DNA from: Clostridia bacterium
GTDB taxonomy: Bacteria; Bacillota_A; Clostridia; Christensenellales; CAG-138
Direction of reading: 5' to 3'
Length of the DNA stretch: 13,160 bases
Assembly: GCA_017553815.1 (NCBI GenBank)
Contig: JAFZJT010000179.1
Coordinates: 1-13,160, forward strand
Below the pieces are notes generated by a model. The model had not been told where the DNA came from, did no database searches, and worked only from the letters and a program-made list of their open reading frames with translations. The translations under genes were made by a program, and so were the position numbers. Positions 1 to 5,384 of the stretch are shown one piece after another (position 1 is the stretch's first letter; each line of letters begins with the position of its first letter).

Positions 1-53
1 TGTAGCACATGTCCGTGGAGAGGGACAATAAAAACTACTACAGCATTATACGA

Positions 54-94
54 GGGACTGTTGCATGCATTTTGCTTGCTTGTGCAACAGCCCC
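54..94. terminator. 12-bp hairpin, probable terminator between convergent units
   Basis: The arms at 54-65 (GGGACTGTTGCA) and 83-94 (TGCAACAGCCCC) pair over 12 positions with a single A/C mismatch in the plus-strand RNA, or a G-U wobble in the minus-strand RNA. The plus-strand side is followed by GTTTCTTAACT, which is moderately T-rich; the minus side is not. It fits a terminator for a plus-strand gene ending left of the window, or a shared end for that gene and the sigma-like gene whose stop is at 127. Bases 1-53 are open in one plus frame but show no recognisable protein. Confidence 0.5.
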
Positions 95-126
95 GTTTCT
101 TAACTAATCGGGCATTTTGCAACCCA

Positions 127-632
127 TTAGTTCAAATATATTTTTAATTTCTTCATGGCAGCCTTTACCGACTTTTCTATCGCCTGTCGGCTGCACCCTT
201 CCAGTTAGCGATTTGCTCATGTGACAACTCACTGAAATAACAAAGGATCAATCTGCGGCGCTGTACGATTGGCAGACGGTCGATGGCTCTATGCAGCTCC
301 TCACATTCAAGCCGGAAGCTCACGATGGTTTCCAAAGAGGACGGAGTTAGAAATGCCCTTTCATTCAGCGTGGCTTCGGTCAGTTCGGAATGCTCATAGT
401 GCTTATCCACCTCATTCAAATGCCGAAGATCCTCCAACTCAAATCTGTCCAGCAGAGCGAACAAGTCCTTTTCGATCTCTAAACAATGATTGGAGCCTGT
501 CCCATCCTTGAAGCGTATGTAATAACGAACAAGACTGGTTCCGGCTCCGGTTGTGAAAATCTCGTATGGATTGTCTTTGTCCTTGCGCCGTTTTGGGCGC
601 GGATCAGCGTGATTCGGATGTTTTTCATCCAT
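127..632 (-). pseudogene. Mobile-element-type sigma-70-like regulator, C-terminus frameshifted
   Basis: A small sigma-70-like regulator of the type common in Clostridia integrative elements. The start at 632 (MDEKHPNH) is chosen because AAAGGAG at 644-650 lies 11 nt upstream; the longer frame from 692 has no such site. The N-terminal part carries the family-typical NPYEIFTTGAG and DLFALLDRFELEDL stretches, followed by a sigma region 4-like helix-turn-helix beginning LPIVQRRRLILCYFSELSHEQIA. The frame as it stands ends at 177 after NWKGAADRR. One frame over, the text continues GCSRQAIEKSVKAAMKKLKI and stops at 127, exactly the expected recognition helix and tail. One base is therefore missing, most simply a G in the run opposite 196-198. 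Without that base the protein loses its DNA-recognition helix. A sequencing error cannot be excluded. The conjugation genes that usually accompany this family are not in the window. Confidence 0.75.
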
Positions 633-717
633 GATATGTGGTTCTCCTTTCGATTGAATTTCTTGATTGAAATCCAATCGAAGGAGGCCCACGGCACCGC
701 ATTACTGCGGGCCTCAT
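625..717 (-). CDS. 30-aa upstream ORF overlapping the sigma-like start
   Basis: A short ORF beginning MRPAVMRC and ending TTYHG. Its ATG at 715-717 is preceded 7 nt away by GGAGG (725-729), a good SD. Its TGA (625-627) lies inside the first codons of the sigma-like gene, in the ATGGATGA arrangement, giving an 8-nt overlap. This geometry is typical of a leader peptide whose translation couples to the next gene. The peptide itself is basic and arginine-rich and I do not recognise it. Expression is inferred only from SD and geometry. Confidence 0.4.
   Translation of the reverse strand: MRPAVMRCRGPPSIGFQSRNSIERRTTYHG
649..682 (-). promoter_or_regulatory. 14-bp leader hairpin touching the sigma-like gene SD
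   Basis: In the minus-strand RNA, TTCGATTG (675-682) pairs with CAATCGAA (649-656). Inside it a G-U pair and ATTTC/GAAAT extend the stem to 14 bp with a six-base loop AATCAA. The 3' arm overlaps the first two bases of the AAAGGAG SD at 644-650. A second, weaker GC-rich fold (684-690 with 709-715) precedes it. Both lie within the upstream ORF, so a translating ribosome would melt them and expose the SD. Confidence 0.5.
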
Positions 718-984
718 TAAACTTCCTCCAAGTTCGTGAAAACTAAATCAGAGGGAGGAGACTAACTGTAAGAGCGTACATGGATCATACTGATATAGTA
801 GAGTCAAAAAACGTCTGCATATCCTATAACTCTATCAAGTTTATCGTAGAATTAATATTGTTCTTATCAGTATAGCCGGTCAAAACACTATTATTATGGT
901 TGGAGGTTATACAAAAGGCAGAACAATTCATTTGGCGTGTACCATTTTATGAAGAATATGATATTACAGCATCTTATTTGATGC
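718..984. other. Gene-poor stretch upstream of the sigma-like gene
   Basis: No supported gene. It must hold the minus-strand promoter of the sigma-like gene, but I see no convincing -35/-10 pair. A 57-codon plus-strand ORF at 780-953 (MDHTDIVESK to HLACTIL) has only a weak AAGAG motif at SD distance and no family I recognise, so I do not call it. Confidence 0.4.
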
Positions 985-1011
985 AAAAAAACACCCAGGC
1001 AAAACGCCTGG
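985..1011 (-). terminator. Rho-independent terminator
   Basis: In the minus-strand RNA, CCAGGC, a five-base loop and GCCTGG form a perfect 6-bp stem (995-1011). It is followed by GTG and a run of seven U (985-991). This is the strongest minus-strand terminator left of 1620 and separates the sigma-like gene from everything to its right. Confidence 0.85.
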
Positions 1012-1171
1012 ATGCCACATGCGCATTTTTCAAGTTTATCACCGTGCGCTGACAGTGACGGTGGGTTTTATCTTACTATTGACCCCGATTTGCTTTTCAG
1101 TCTGCATCAAGAATAAAATACGATAATGCAAATATTCATACAGGCTATTCTTATAACAATATTCTTATCAT

Positions 1172-1412
1172 AAATAGTTCAAGTCGTTAAGAATACTGTC
1201 ATGCATATCCTCGTCTTGGAAGAAATTTTGTTATCTGAAATCCATGTATCCATAGAAACATAACTGCAAAGATAAGCAAAACCATCAGTACAATTATCAA
1301 AACCTTGATCCATTTTTTCATTTGGGTTTTCTCCTGCTGTTTCTCTGCCGTTTTAGGCGATGACCACGATGTCGGCAGATCCTTGATTGTTTTGTTTTTC
1401 CCTTTGATGCTC
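1172..1412 (-). pseudogene. Truncated duplicate of the VanZ gene 3' end
   Basis: This stretch aligns with 3910-4150, the C-terminal end and downstream flank of the VanZ-like gene. The shared frame reads KSIKGKNKT, then a diverged linker, then KTAEKQQEKTQ and the last 40 residues ending KFLPRRGYA with TGA at 1199-1201. Over the last 123 coding bases I count 8 differences (about 93 percent identity), and similarity continues about 25 bp past the stop. The frame is closed by TAA just upstream and all of the VanZ domain is missing, so it is a fragment of a duplicated or rearranged gene. It marks past recombination in this locus. Confidence 0.8.
1199..1321 (-). CDS. 40-aa single-span membrane ORF left in the VanZ fragment
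   Basis: Starting at the methionine of MKKWIKVLIIV, this ORF encodes one hydrophobic segment (about residues 5-24) followed by a conserved tail HGFQITKFLPRRGYA. AGGAG sits 9 nt before the ATG, so it could be translated independently of the lost VanZ body. It matches the end of the VanZ protein at 35 of 40 residues; the tail is identical. Of the 8 base differences 6 are non-synonymous, so there is no clear sign of purifying selection. Function unknown; it may be a non-expressed relic. Confidence 0.35.
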   Translation of the reverse strand: MKKWIKVLIIVLMVLLIFAVMFLWIHGFQITKFLPRRGYA

Positions 1413-1516
1413 TTTAGCCTCTTGCAATTTAATATAGCTTAACCTACATGGTGTATGCCTCCGTCGAATGATCATACACCCATAAAACAGGTCGCAGAAT
1501 AATCCTGTAAAAAATC
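1413..1516. other. Leader-like remnant with hairpin and 12-bp repeat
   Basis: No gene. GGTGTATG (1450-1457) and CATACACC (1473-1480) form an 8-bp inverted repeat whose minus-strand loop holds GGAGG. The sequence AGGTCGCAGAAT at 1489-1500 recurs at 2793-2804 in the 5' leader of the next gene to the right, with similar flanks. The stretch may therefore be a copied piece of a leader region joined to the VanZ fragment. Confidence 0.35.
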
Positions 1517-1594
1517 CTATCGGCGCGGCTTTCCTTATAGAACGCCGCGCCTAACACTATGCCGATAGCAAATGAATAACCTTATTTGCTCGGC
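1517..1594 (-). terminator. Overlapping hairpins ending the 1620-2664 transcript
   Basis: Three inverted repeats are nested here: GCAAAT/ATTTGC (1568-1589, extended by GCCG/CGGC at 1561-1564 and 1591-1594), GGCGCGGC/GCCGCGCC (1522-1529 with 1544-1551), and CTATCGGC/GCCGATAG (1517-1524 with 1561-1568), which is mutually exclusive with the others. In the minus-strand RNA the GC-rich stem is followed eight bases later by a run of six U. It lies just after the stop of the secreted-protein gene. The U-run is further from the stem than usual, so efficiency is uncertain. Confidence 0.55.
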
Positions 1595-1619
1595 GCAGTC
1601 CTTTCTTTAGGGGAAACGC

Positions 1620-2664
1620 TTACCACTCCCAATTCAATGGTGGAATGGGCGATGCCGCGTTTGGATTATGCGCGGTATTCTCTCTAACCCATGATCGTAT
1701 CGCGTATTCTATCTCGTACTTGTTTATCGCCTCACGATCCTCGTGTATATAGAAATACGCATCGTCATAAGCATTATAGCAATAATACCGATACACTCCG
1801 CTGTAAAGATCGTCGTAGGAGTAAATATACGGTCTTACCATGTGCTTTTTCCATGCTCCAACATTCAGCGTGTATCCTTTGGTAATCGTGCTTGTTACCG
1901 TATGAGAAGCGTTTACGCTCAAGCCGAAGCTGAGCGCCTCCAAAGCCGTGATGCCGCCGGATGCGTTAAATCCGACATCTACGGACACCGAAACCTCATT
2001 GGTAAACGAATAGACGGTCGCTATCGCTCGACTGATATAAATCAAGCCCTTCCCATCTTTGGATATAGTCACACCAAAGCTGATGCTTTTCCAAATGGGG
2101 ATTTACGTACCAGCCTTCGCTTATGATCGATGTGTATTGATCAAGCGCCGGAGTCTTAGGTTCATCCATCACCAGTTTGCCATCAACTATTTTGCCAAGA
2201 TTGATTATCGTTGGCACCCCGCTCTTTTCATTTCCAAGCAACGCAGCTTCCTGCGCCTTTTCAATGTTGTCGGTTAGCTGTATGGCAATACTTCTTGCTG
2301 CATCCGATGACAGTTCCGGATGGACGCTCACAAGATGTTCATACATCTCTTGCTCTGTCCATGCTCTGTCGAACTCTACAATATATTCGTCGCGGGAATA
2401 AGTAGTTTCTTCCAGCATTTCAGAAAAACACTCATCAGAACCATAGGAAACGACTCGACCGCCTTTAGGTAAAACAGCGGTATAGTCTTCAGTTTCGACT
2501 ATGGAATAACCCGTATCAGGATCGACAGTCACTTTCTTGTACGAATCGGAGTTGTTACCGGATTGGTTCGTCACCTCTGCGGCTTCTGCGGATATGTTTG
2601 AAAGCCCAATCGGCAACGCAAGCAGGACAGCCAATCCCGCTGCAATCAATCGTCTGATTCTCAT
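1620..2664 (-). pseudogene. Secreted protein of about 347 aa, split by a one-base frameshift
   Basis: Start at 2664 (MRIRRLIAAG) because AAAGGAGA lies 9-10 nt upstream. A signal peptide is clear (basic MRIRR, hydrophobic AAGLAVLLALPIGL, likely cleavage near SAEAA). The first frame runs to 1996; the second, open to 1620, joins naturally near 2087-2090, where one extra A in GGAAAAG moves the frame. Removing it gives GWYVNPHLE joined to SISFGVTISKDGKG. The N-terminal half is acidic and helical. The C-terminal half is rich in Ser/Thr/Val, with alternating patterns such as SVSVDVGFNASGG and ASHTVTSTITKGYTLNV, then a Tyr-rich region and an end in PIPPLNWEW; it resembles beta-rich secreted antimicrobial or toxin-like proteins. 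That resemblance is only an impression and I assign no function. It carries its own ECF-type promoter at 2840-2872. Real decay or sequencing error are both possible. Confidence 0.7.
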
Positions 2665-2727
2665 AATCTTAATCTCTCCTTTCAGATTTCTATATTTTGA
2701 GTTTTTTAGGAGATAGAACAATTACCT

Positions 2728-2752
2728 CTATAAAATCATAGGCATCACCTCC
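2728..2752 (-). promoter_or_regulatory. Conserved leader element with strong SD and minimal ORF
   Basis: In the minus-strand RNA GGAGGTGATGCCTATGATT is followed at once by a stop (Met-Ile-Leu-stop). Nearly the same block precedes the 3073-3591 gene at 3652-3672. A strong SD with no real coding sequence, in the same position of two leaders, points to a shared regulatory or relic element. Confidence 0.45.
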
Positions 2753-2792
2753 AAATGTTCATAGTTCTATAAACGCAGCCTGCACATAATGT

Positions 2793-2809
2793 AGGTCGCA
2801 GAATGATTC
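2793..2809. repeat. Leader repeat shared with 1489-1505
   Basis: AGGTCGCAGAAT is identical in both places and the following bases are similar (aatcc against gattcc). This copy lies in the transcribed leader between the ECF-type promoter and the conserved SD element of the 1620-2664 gene. Confidence 0.4.
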
Positions 2810-2839
2810 CGCAAAAGAACCACCAAAGTTCTCTATACT

Positions 2840-2872
2840 TTAACAACGCATATCGTTGACAAACAGGTTACA
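2840..2872 (-). promoter_or_regulatory. ECF-type promoter of the secreted-protein gene
   Basis: On the minus strand TGTAACCTGTTTG (2860-2872) is followed, 24 nt from its first base, by CGTTGTTAA (2840-2848). Same blocks and spacing as the promoter of the sigma gene at 6505. Predicted transcription start is near 2833, giving a leader of about 170 nt before the ATG at 2664. Confidence 0.75.
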
Positions 2873-2879
2873 ACCTCAG

Positions 2880-2913
2880 AAAAAATCGGCGTGTATCTTT
2901 ATTAACCGATTTT
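2880..2913 (-). terminator. Terminator of the 3073-3591 gene
   Basis: In the minus-strand RNA AAAATCGG (2906-2913) pairs with CCGATTTT (2882-2889), loop 16 nt, and the stem runs into six U (2880-2885). It sits directly upstream of the ECF-type promoter at 2840-2872, insulating it from the preceding unit. Confidence 0.65.
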
Positions 2914-3036
2914 CCTCCCTGCGGCCTCGGCTACCGATTTACAGGCAGCCGAGGTCACAAACGATGTGCGGGAGGATGCGAGAGGGGGGCCTTGCTTTCG
3001 ATATCTGAACATGAACTTTCAAAGTGTTCAGGTATC
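2913..3036. repeat. Two large inverted repeats in a 3' untranslated region
   Basis: CCTCGGCT (2925-2932) and AGCCGAGG (2947-2954) form an 8-bp stem enclosed by TCCTCCC (2913-2919) and GGGAGGA (2970-2976). Separately, 3000-3011 and 3025-3036 form a 12-bp stem with one mismatch (GATATCTGAACA against TGTTCAGGTATC). Neither is followed by a T-run on either strand. They lie between the stop at 3073 and the terminator at 2880-2913. No gene is visible between 2873 and 3072. Confidence 0.5.
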
Positions 3037-3072
3037 ACCGAATGAGAGAACGGCATAAAGCAGCATTTTAAA

Positions 3073-3591
3073 TCAATCCCATGGTGTGGTCACTCCGTGC
3101 CGTTCTATTGCCCGCCAATACGTGCCCTTGAACGGAAGTCCTGATGAATCTTTTACAGTATAAACGACTCCTCCTATAACCATCTTGCGCTCATTTGAAT
3201 CATCATAATACACGCTGAGTGAGAGCTTTTTGCCATCGTCGTTGATTGCCGTTACAAACATAGTGGTTCCGTCCCCGTTGCTCGAATGCGAGTTATTATC
3301 CATTACCTTGCCTTCCTGTTTGACCTCGGCATTATCAAAAAAGAAGTTCCAATCAGAAATCAGATCGACATCGTCAAATACAGCCCATTCGGGTGACGTA
3401 ACGCCTTCTCGCAGTATCATCTTGTTGATGGACGCATCAAAGAAATCTGTAATTGCCTCGATTTCCTTCAGCTTGAGCCATTCGTTATCATCGCCTTGGT
3501 GAATACGGCGGCTGCGAGCTACAAGAGCTATTATGATTGCAGTAATTACAACTGCGGCTGCAATAAGCAATGTAATAATAGGTTTTTTCAT
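3073..3591 (-). CDS. Membrane-anchored protein of unknown function, 172 aa
   Basis: The ATG at 3591 is preceded by GGAGG with 7 nt spacing. Residues 1-4 are MKKP, followed by a single long hydrophobic span (about 5-25, ITLLIAAAVVITAIIIALVA) and then SRRIHQ. This predicts an uncleaved N-terminal anchor with about 145 residues outside the membrane. The outer part has acidic and aromatic stretches (WAVFDDVDLISDWNFFFDN) and a beta-like C-terminal half (TMFVTAINDDGKKLSLSVYYDD, MVIGGVVYTVKD), ending near VTTPWD. I recognise no family. It has two tandem ECF-type promoters and an SD-led 16-codon leader ORF, so it is probably a strongly controlled member of the local ECF regulon. Confidence 0.75.
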   Translation of the reverse strand: MKKPIITLLIAAAVVITAIIIALVARSRRIHQGDDNEWLKLKEIEAITDFFDASINKMILREGVTSPEWAVFDDVDLISDWNFFFDNAEVKQEGKVMDNNSHSSNGDGTTMFVTAINDDGKKLSLSVYYDDSNERKMVIGGVVYTVKDSSGLPFKGTYWRAIERHGVTTPWD

Positions 3592-3606
3592 GCAACGCCT
3601 CCGTTT

Positions 3607-3672
3607 CTATTCATTTTTGTTCTGATTAACTGCACTGCTTTCGAGACACTCAATCATAGCGGCATCACCTCC
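3607..3672 (-). promoter_or_regulatory. 16-codon leader ORF with strong SD before 3073-3591
   Basis: The SD GGAGGTG (3666-3672) lies 8 nt before ATG at 3655-3657. The ORF reads MIECLESSAVNQNKNE and stops at 3607-3609, 15 nt before the main ATG. The GGAGGTGATGCC..TATGATT core is shared with 2734-2752. Similar SD-led starts precede small holin-like ORFs in Clostridia, but this peptide is hydrophilic, so a toxin is not supported. Confidence 0.45.
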
Positions 3673-3693
3673 CATAAACCGTAGTCCTTTTAC

Positions 3694-3727
3694 TTATACA
3701 ACGATACCACCCGATGAACAGGTTACA
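3694..3727 (-). promoter_or_regulatory. ECF-type promoter, proximal copy
   Basis: Minus strand TGTAACCTGTTC (3716-3727) and CGTTGTATAA (3694-3703), 24 nt from first base to first base. It feeds the leader ORF and the 3073-3591 gene. Confidence 0.75.
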
Positions 3728-3780
3728 CCTTCCCTTCACAATTTATTGCGTTTAAGCAAAGGTCTTACAGCCCTTTCTAC

Positions 3781-3814
3781 AAATACAACGCATAACTGCC
3801 CCAAACAGGTTACA
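3781..3814 (-). promoter_or_regulatory. ECF-type promoter, distal copy
   Basis: Minus strand TGTAACCTGTTTG (3802-3814) and CGTTGTATTT (3781-3790), again 24 nt apart and in the same direction as the copy at 3694-3727, 87 bp further upstream. No ORF with an SD is visible between them, so both appear to serve the 3073-3591 gene. Confidence 0.75.
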
Positions 3815-3848
3815 AAAGCACTAAATATTTTTTAATCGCGATCATCTA

Positions 3849-3944
3849 TCAAATTCGCATCAATCCATGTCGTATCCGGCTTGGCTTTTGCGCAGAATAT
3901 CCTTGTAGTAAATTGTTCAAGTTGTTAAGAATACTGTCATGCAT
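3849..3944 (-). CDS. Possible 31-aa ORF overlapping the VanZ stop
   Basis: ATG at 3944 lies in ATGCATGA, overlapping the VanZ stop codon. The frame reads MHDSILNNLNNLLQGYSAQK and on to HGLMRI. The duplicate near 1200 has the same start (MHDSILNDLN) but stops after 12 codons. No SD at a normal distance, so translation would depend on coupling. Weak call. Confidence 0.2.
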   Translation of the reverse strand: MHDSILNNLNNLLQGYSAQKPSRIRHGLMRI

Positions 3945-4734
3945 ATCCTCGTCTTGGAAGAAATTTTGTTATCTGAAATCCATGTACCCATAGAAACGCG
4001 ACTACAAAGATAAACAAAACCACCAGTACAATTATCAAAACTTTGATCCATTTTTTCATTTGGGGTTTCTCCTGCTGTTTCTCTGCTGTTTTAGACGATG
4101 AACGCACTATCAGCAGTTCATCGGGCGTTTTGTTCTTCCCTTTGATGTTTCTTATGGCAAGACCGACGAAGAAACCTGCTACAATACCGATGTAATTGCA
4201 GATCAAATCATCAACATCAAAGCTTCTTCCAAAAATCATTTGTAAGAGTTCCGCTATAAACGGAACAACAGCAGCCACTGCAAAAATATTCTTTCTATTA
4301 ACCTTTTCCGTAACGAAGGGAAGAAAAAATCCCAACGGTAAAAACATAGCAATGTTGCCAATCAACATTGTTTTTACCCAGCTTCCGATAACAATCTCGC
4401 CGGATAAGGCTTTTATTATTGTTGGTACTAAATTGAACCCTCCAAAGCTGAAAATTGGCGGCATCTCATTCCACCATCCGAGAAAAATACCGTCATAAAT
4501 ATGCAACCAAAAGTTTACCGGCAGTACAACAAGGCTTATCAAACCCGTTAAATAACAGACAAAAAGAAACGTTATGGTTTCGTCCAACAATCGTATCGGA
4601 CAATCCTTGCGTTTTCTTTTCACGAATCTTACTACAGCATAAACGATTCCTGCGATCAAACTAACGGGTAACACTTGCAAAAAGTATGCCCAAACTGAAG
4701 CATCGTTCATTTGGAATCTTAGCCAACCAATCAT
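3937..4734 (-). CDS. VanZ-like membrane protein with extra C-terminal span
   Basis: 265 aa. Start at 4734 is set by AAAGGAG 8 nt upstream. The VanZ domain spans about 55-195: hydrophobic segments at 14-37, 54-73, 122-141, 150-168 and 178-195, with the conserved GNIAMFLPLGFFLPF (126-140) and the acidic FGRSFDVDDLICNYIG (168-183) typical of VanZ. Family members are membrane proteins; VanZ itself gives low-level teicoplanin resistance by an unknown mechanism, and most homologues are uncharacterised. Unusual here is a tail of about 70 residues: a charged linker (198-226), one more membrane span (about 230-249) and HGFQITKFLPRRGYA. The last 40 codons begin at an internal ATG with an SD and exist as a separate copy at 1199-1321. 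Last gene of an apparent operon with 4819-5364 and 5385-6071. Confidence 0.85.
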   Translation of the reverse strand: MIGWLRFQMNDASVWAYFLQVLPVSLIAGIVYAVVRFVKRKRKDCPIRLLDETITFLFVCYLTGLISLVVLPVNFWLHIYDGIFLGWWNEMPPIFSFGGFNLVPTIIKALSGEIVIGSWVKTMLIGNIAMFLPLGFFLPFVTEKVNRKNIFAVAAVVPFIAELLQMIFGRSFDVDDLICNYIGIVAGFFVGLAIRNIKGKNKTPDELLIVRSSSKTAEKQQEKPQMKKWIKVLIIVLVVLFIFVVAFLWVHGFQITKFLPRRGYA

Positions 4735-4749
4735 AATATACGCTCCTTT

Positions 4750-4802
4750 AAGGTGATATTAAGGTGACATTGGCGGCATTATTGATTGCCGCCAATGTCA
4801 TC
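4750..4802 (-). promoter_or_regulatory. Intergenic 13-bp hairpin and tandem 11-bp repeats
   Basis: TGACATTGGCGGC (4765-4777) and GCCGCCAATGTCA (4788-4800) form a perfect 13-bp stem with a 10-nt loop. Next to it AAGGTGATATT (4750-4760) and AAGGTGACATT (4761-4771) are tandem direct repeats differing at one base. In minus-strand RNA the stem follows the stop at 4819 and is followed by CCTTAATATC, not a T-run, so it is more likely a partial terminator or RNA-stabilising stem that lowers VanZ expression than a full stop. Confidence 0.5.
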
Positions 4803-4818
4803 ATGAAACAATCAAGGG

Positions 4819-5364
4819 TTAAATATAGGTATCATCAATAATGATGGAACCACTAATATCCATACTGCTCGCAGGACTTGAGTTCGAATTGTTAAAGAAC
4901 CTAAAGTAGTAAAACTTGTTGGTATCGAGATTATAACACTTAAGCTGTGTCGTATACTCTGCGGTTGTAAAGTTAATCGTTGCAGCGGTAACCAGAGTGC
5001 CTGTATCACTCGCGGTTTTCTTTTCATATACATACATGATCAGTTCTCTATTTTTGTTCGTTGTTGTACCTGAGCGTTCCAAATCGAACTTAAGGTATAT
5101 TTCGCCCGTGCTTGTGGCAAAATAGTACTTCGTATAGCTCCCTCTATTAGCAGCCAAATCGATTAGTGTTGCCGTGTATCGACCGCTCCCACCCAAATTG
5201 TAGAACGATGTTGGCGGGTTAGGCCCCCGAGACTCCGAGCTATCCCCGCCAATGATCGCTTCGTTGACTGGGAGTTCGGATTCGGATGCGAAAGCGGTTG
5301 TGGAAAAAACGCTGGCGATCATCACGGGCGCAAGAAGCAAAGATAAGAATTTCTTGATCTTCAT
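4819..5364 (-). CDS. Secreted protein of unknown function, 181 aa
   Basis: Start at 5364 with AAGGAGG 9 nt upstream. The signal peptide is clear: MKIKK, hydrophobic FLSLLLAPVMIASVF, cleavage after TAFA (residue 27). The mature part (about 154 aa) starts with a polar linker (SESELPVNEAIIGGDSSESRGPNPP). It continues as a probable beta-sandwich with alternating hydrophobic strands (RYTATLIDLA, KYYFATSTGEIYLKFDLE, ELIMYVYEKK, KFYYFRFFNN, MDISGSIIIDD), a pattern common in adhesive or carbohydrate-binding modules of extracellular proteins. No catalytic motif seen. It begins 20 nt after the stop of the amidase-domain gene, so the two are almost certainly co-transcribed and may act together outside the cell. 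Confidence 0.8.
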   Translation of the reverse strand: MKIKKFLSLLLAPVMIASVFSTTAFASESELPVNEAIIGGDSSESRGPNPPTSFYNLGGSGRYTATLIDLAANRGSYTKYYFATSTGEIYLKFDLERSGTTTNKNRELIMYVYEKKTASDTGTLVTAATINFTTAEYTTQLKCYNLDTNKFYYFRFFNNSNSSPASSMDISGSIIIDDTYI

Positions 5365-5384
5365 TTGAATAATCCTCCTTGTTG

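Noticed and set aside
486..746. 86-aa plus-strand ORF
   Set aside because: Lies opposite the sigma-like gene and its leader, has no SD and reads as a reverse shadow.
780..953. 57-codon plus-strand ORF in the left gap
   Set aside because: The good SD GGGAGGAG is about 20 nt away, only weak AAGAG is near; no recognisable family. Not enough to call.
2080..2100. Programmed ribosomal frameshift in the secreted-protein gene
   Set aside because: The needed shift is +1 at GAA AAG; no classic slippery heptamer, stop-codon pause or downstream structure was seen. An indel is simpler.
1743..2126. 127-aa plus-strand ORF
   Set aside because: Opposite the frameshifted secreted protein, whose signal peptide, SD, promoter and terminator all support the minus strand.
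3849..3944. Strong call for a small gene after VanZ
   Set aside because: No SD at working distance and the duplicate copy near 1200 truncates it after 12 codons; kept only as a weak entry.
4763..4802. Full terminator between the 4819-5364 gene and VanZ
   Set aside because: The 13-bp stem is strong but no T-run follows on the minus strand, so it is reported as a regulatory hairpin only.
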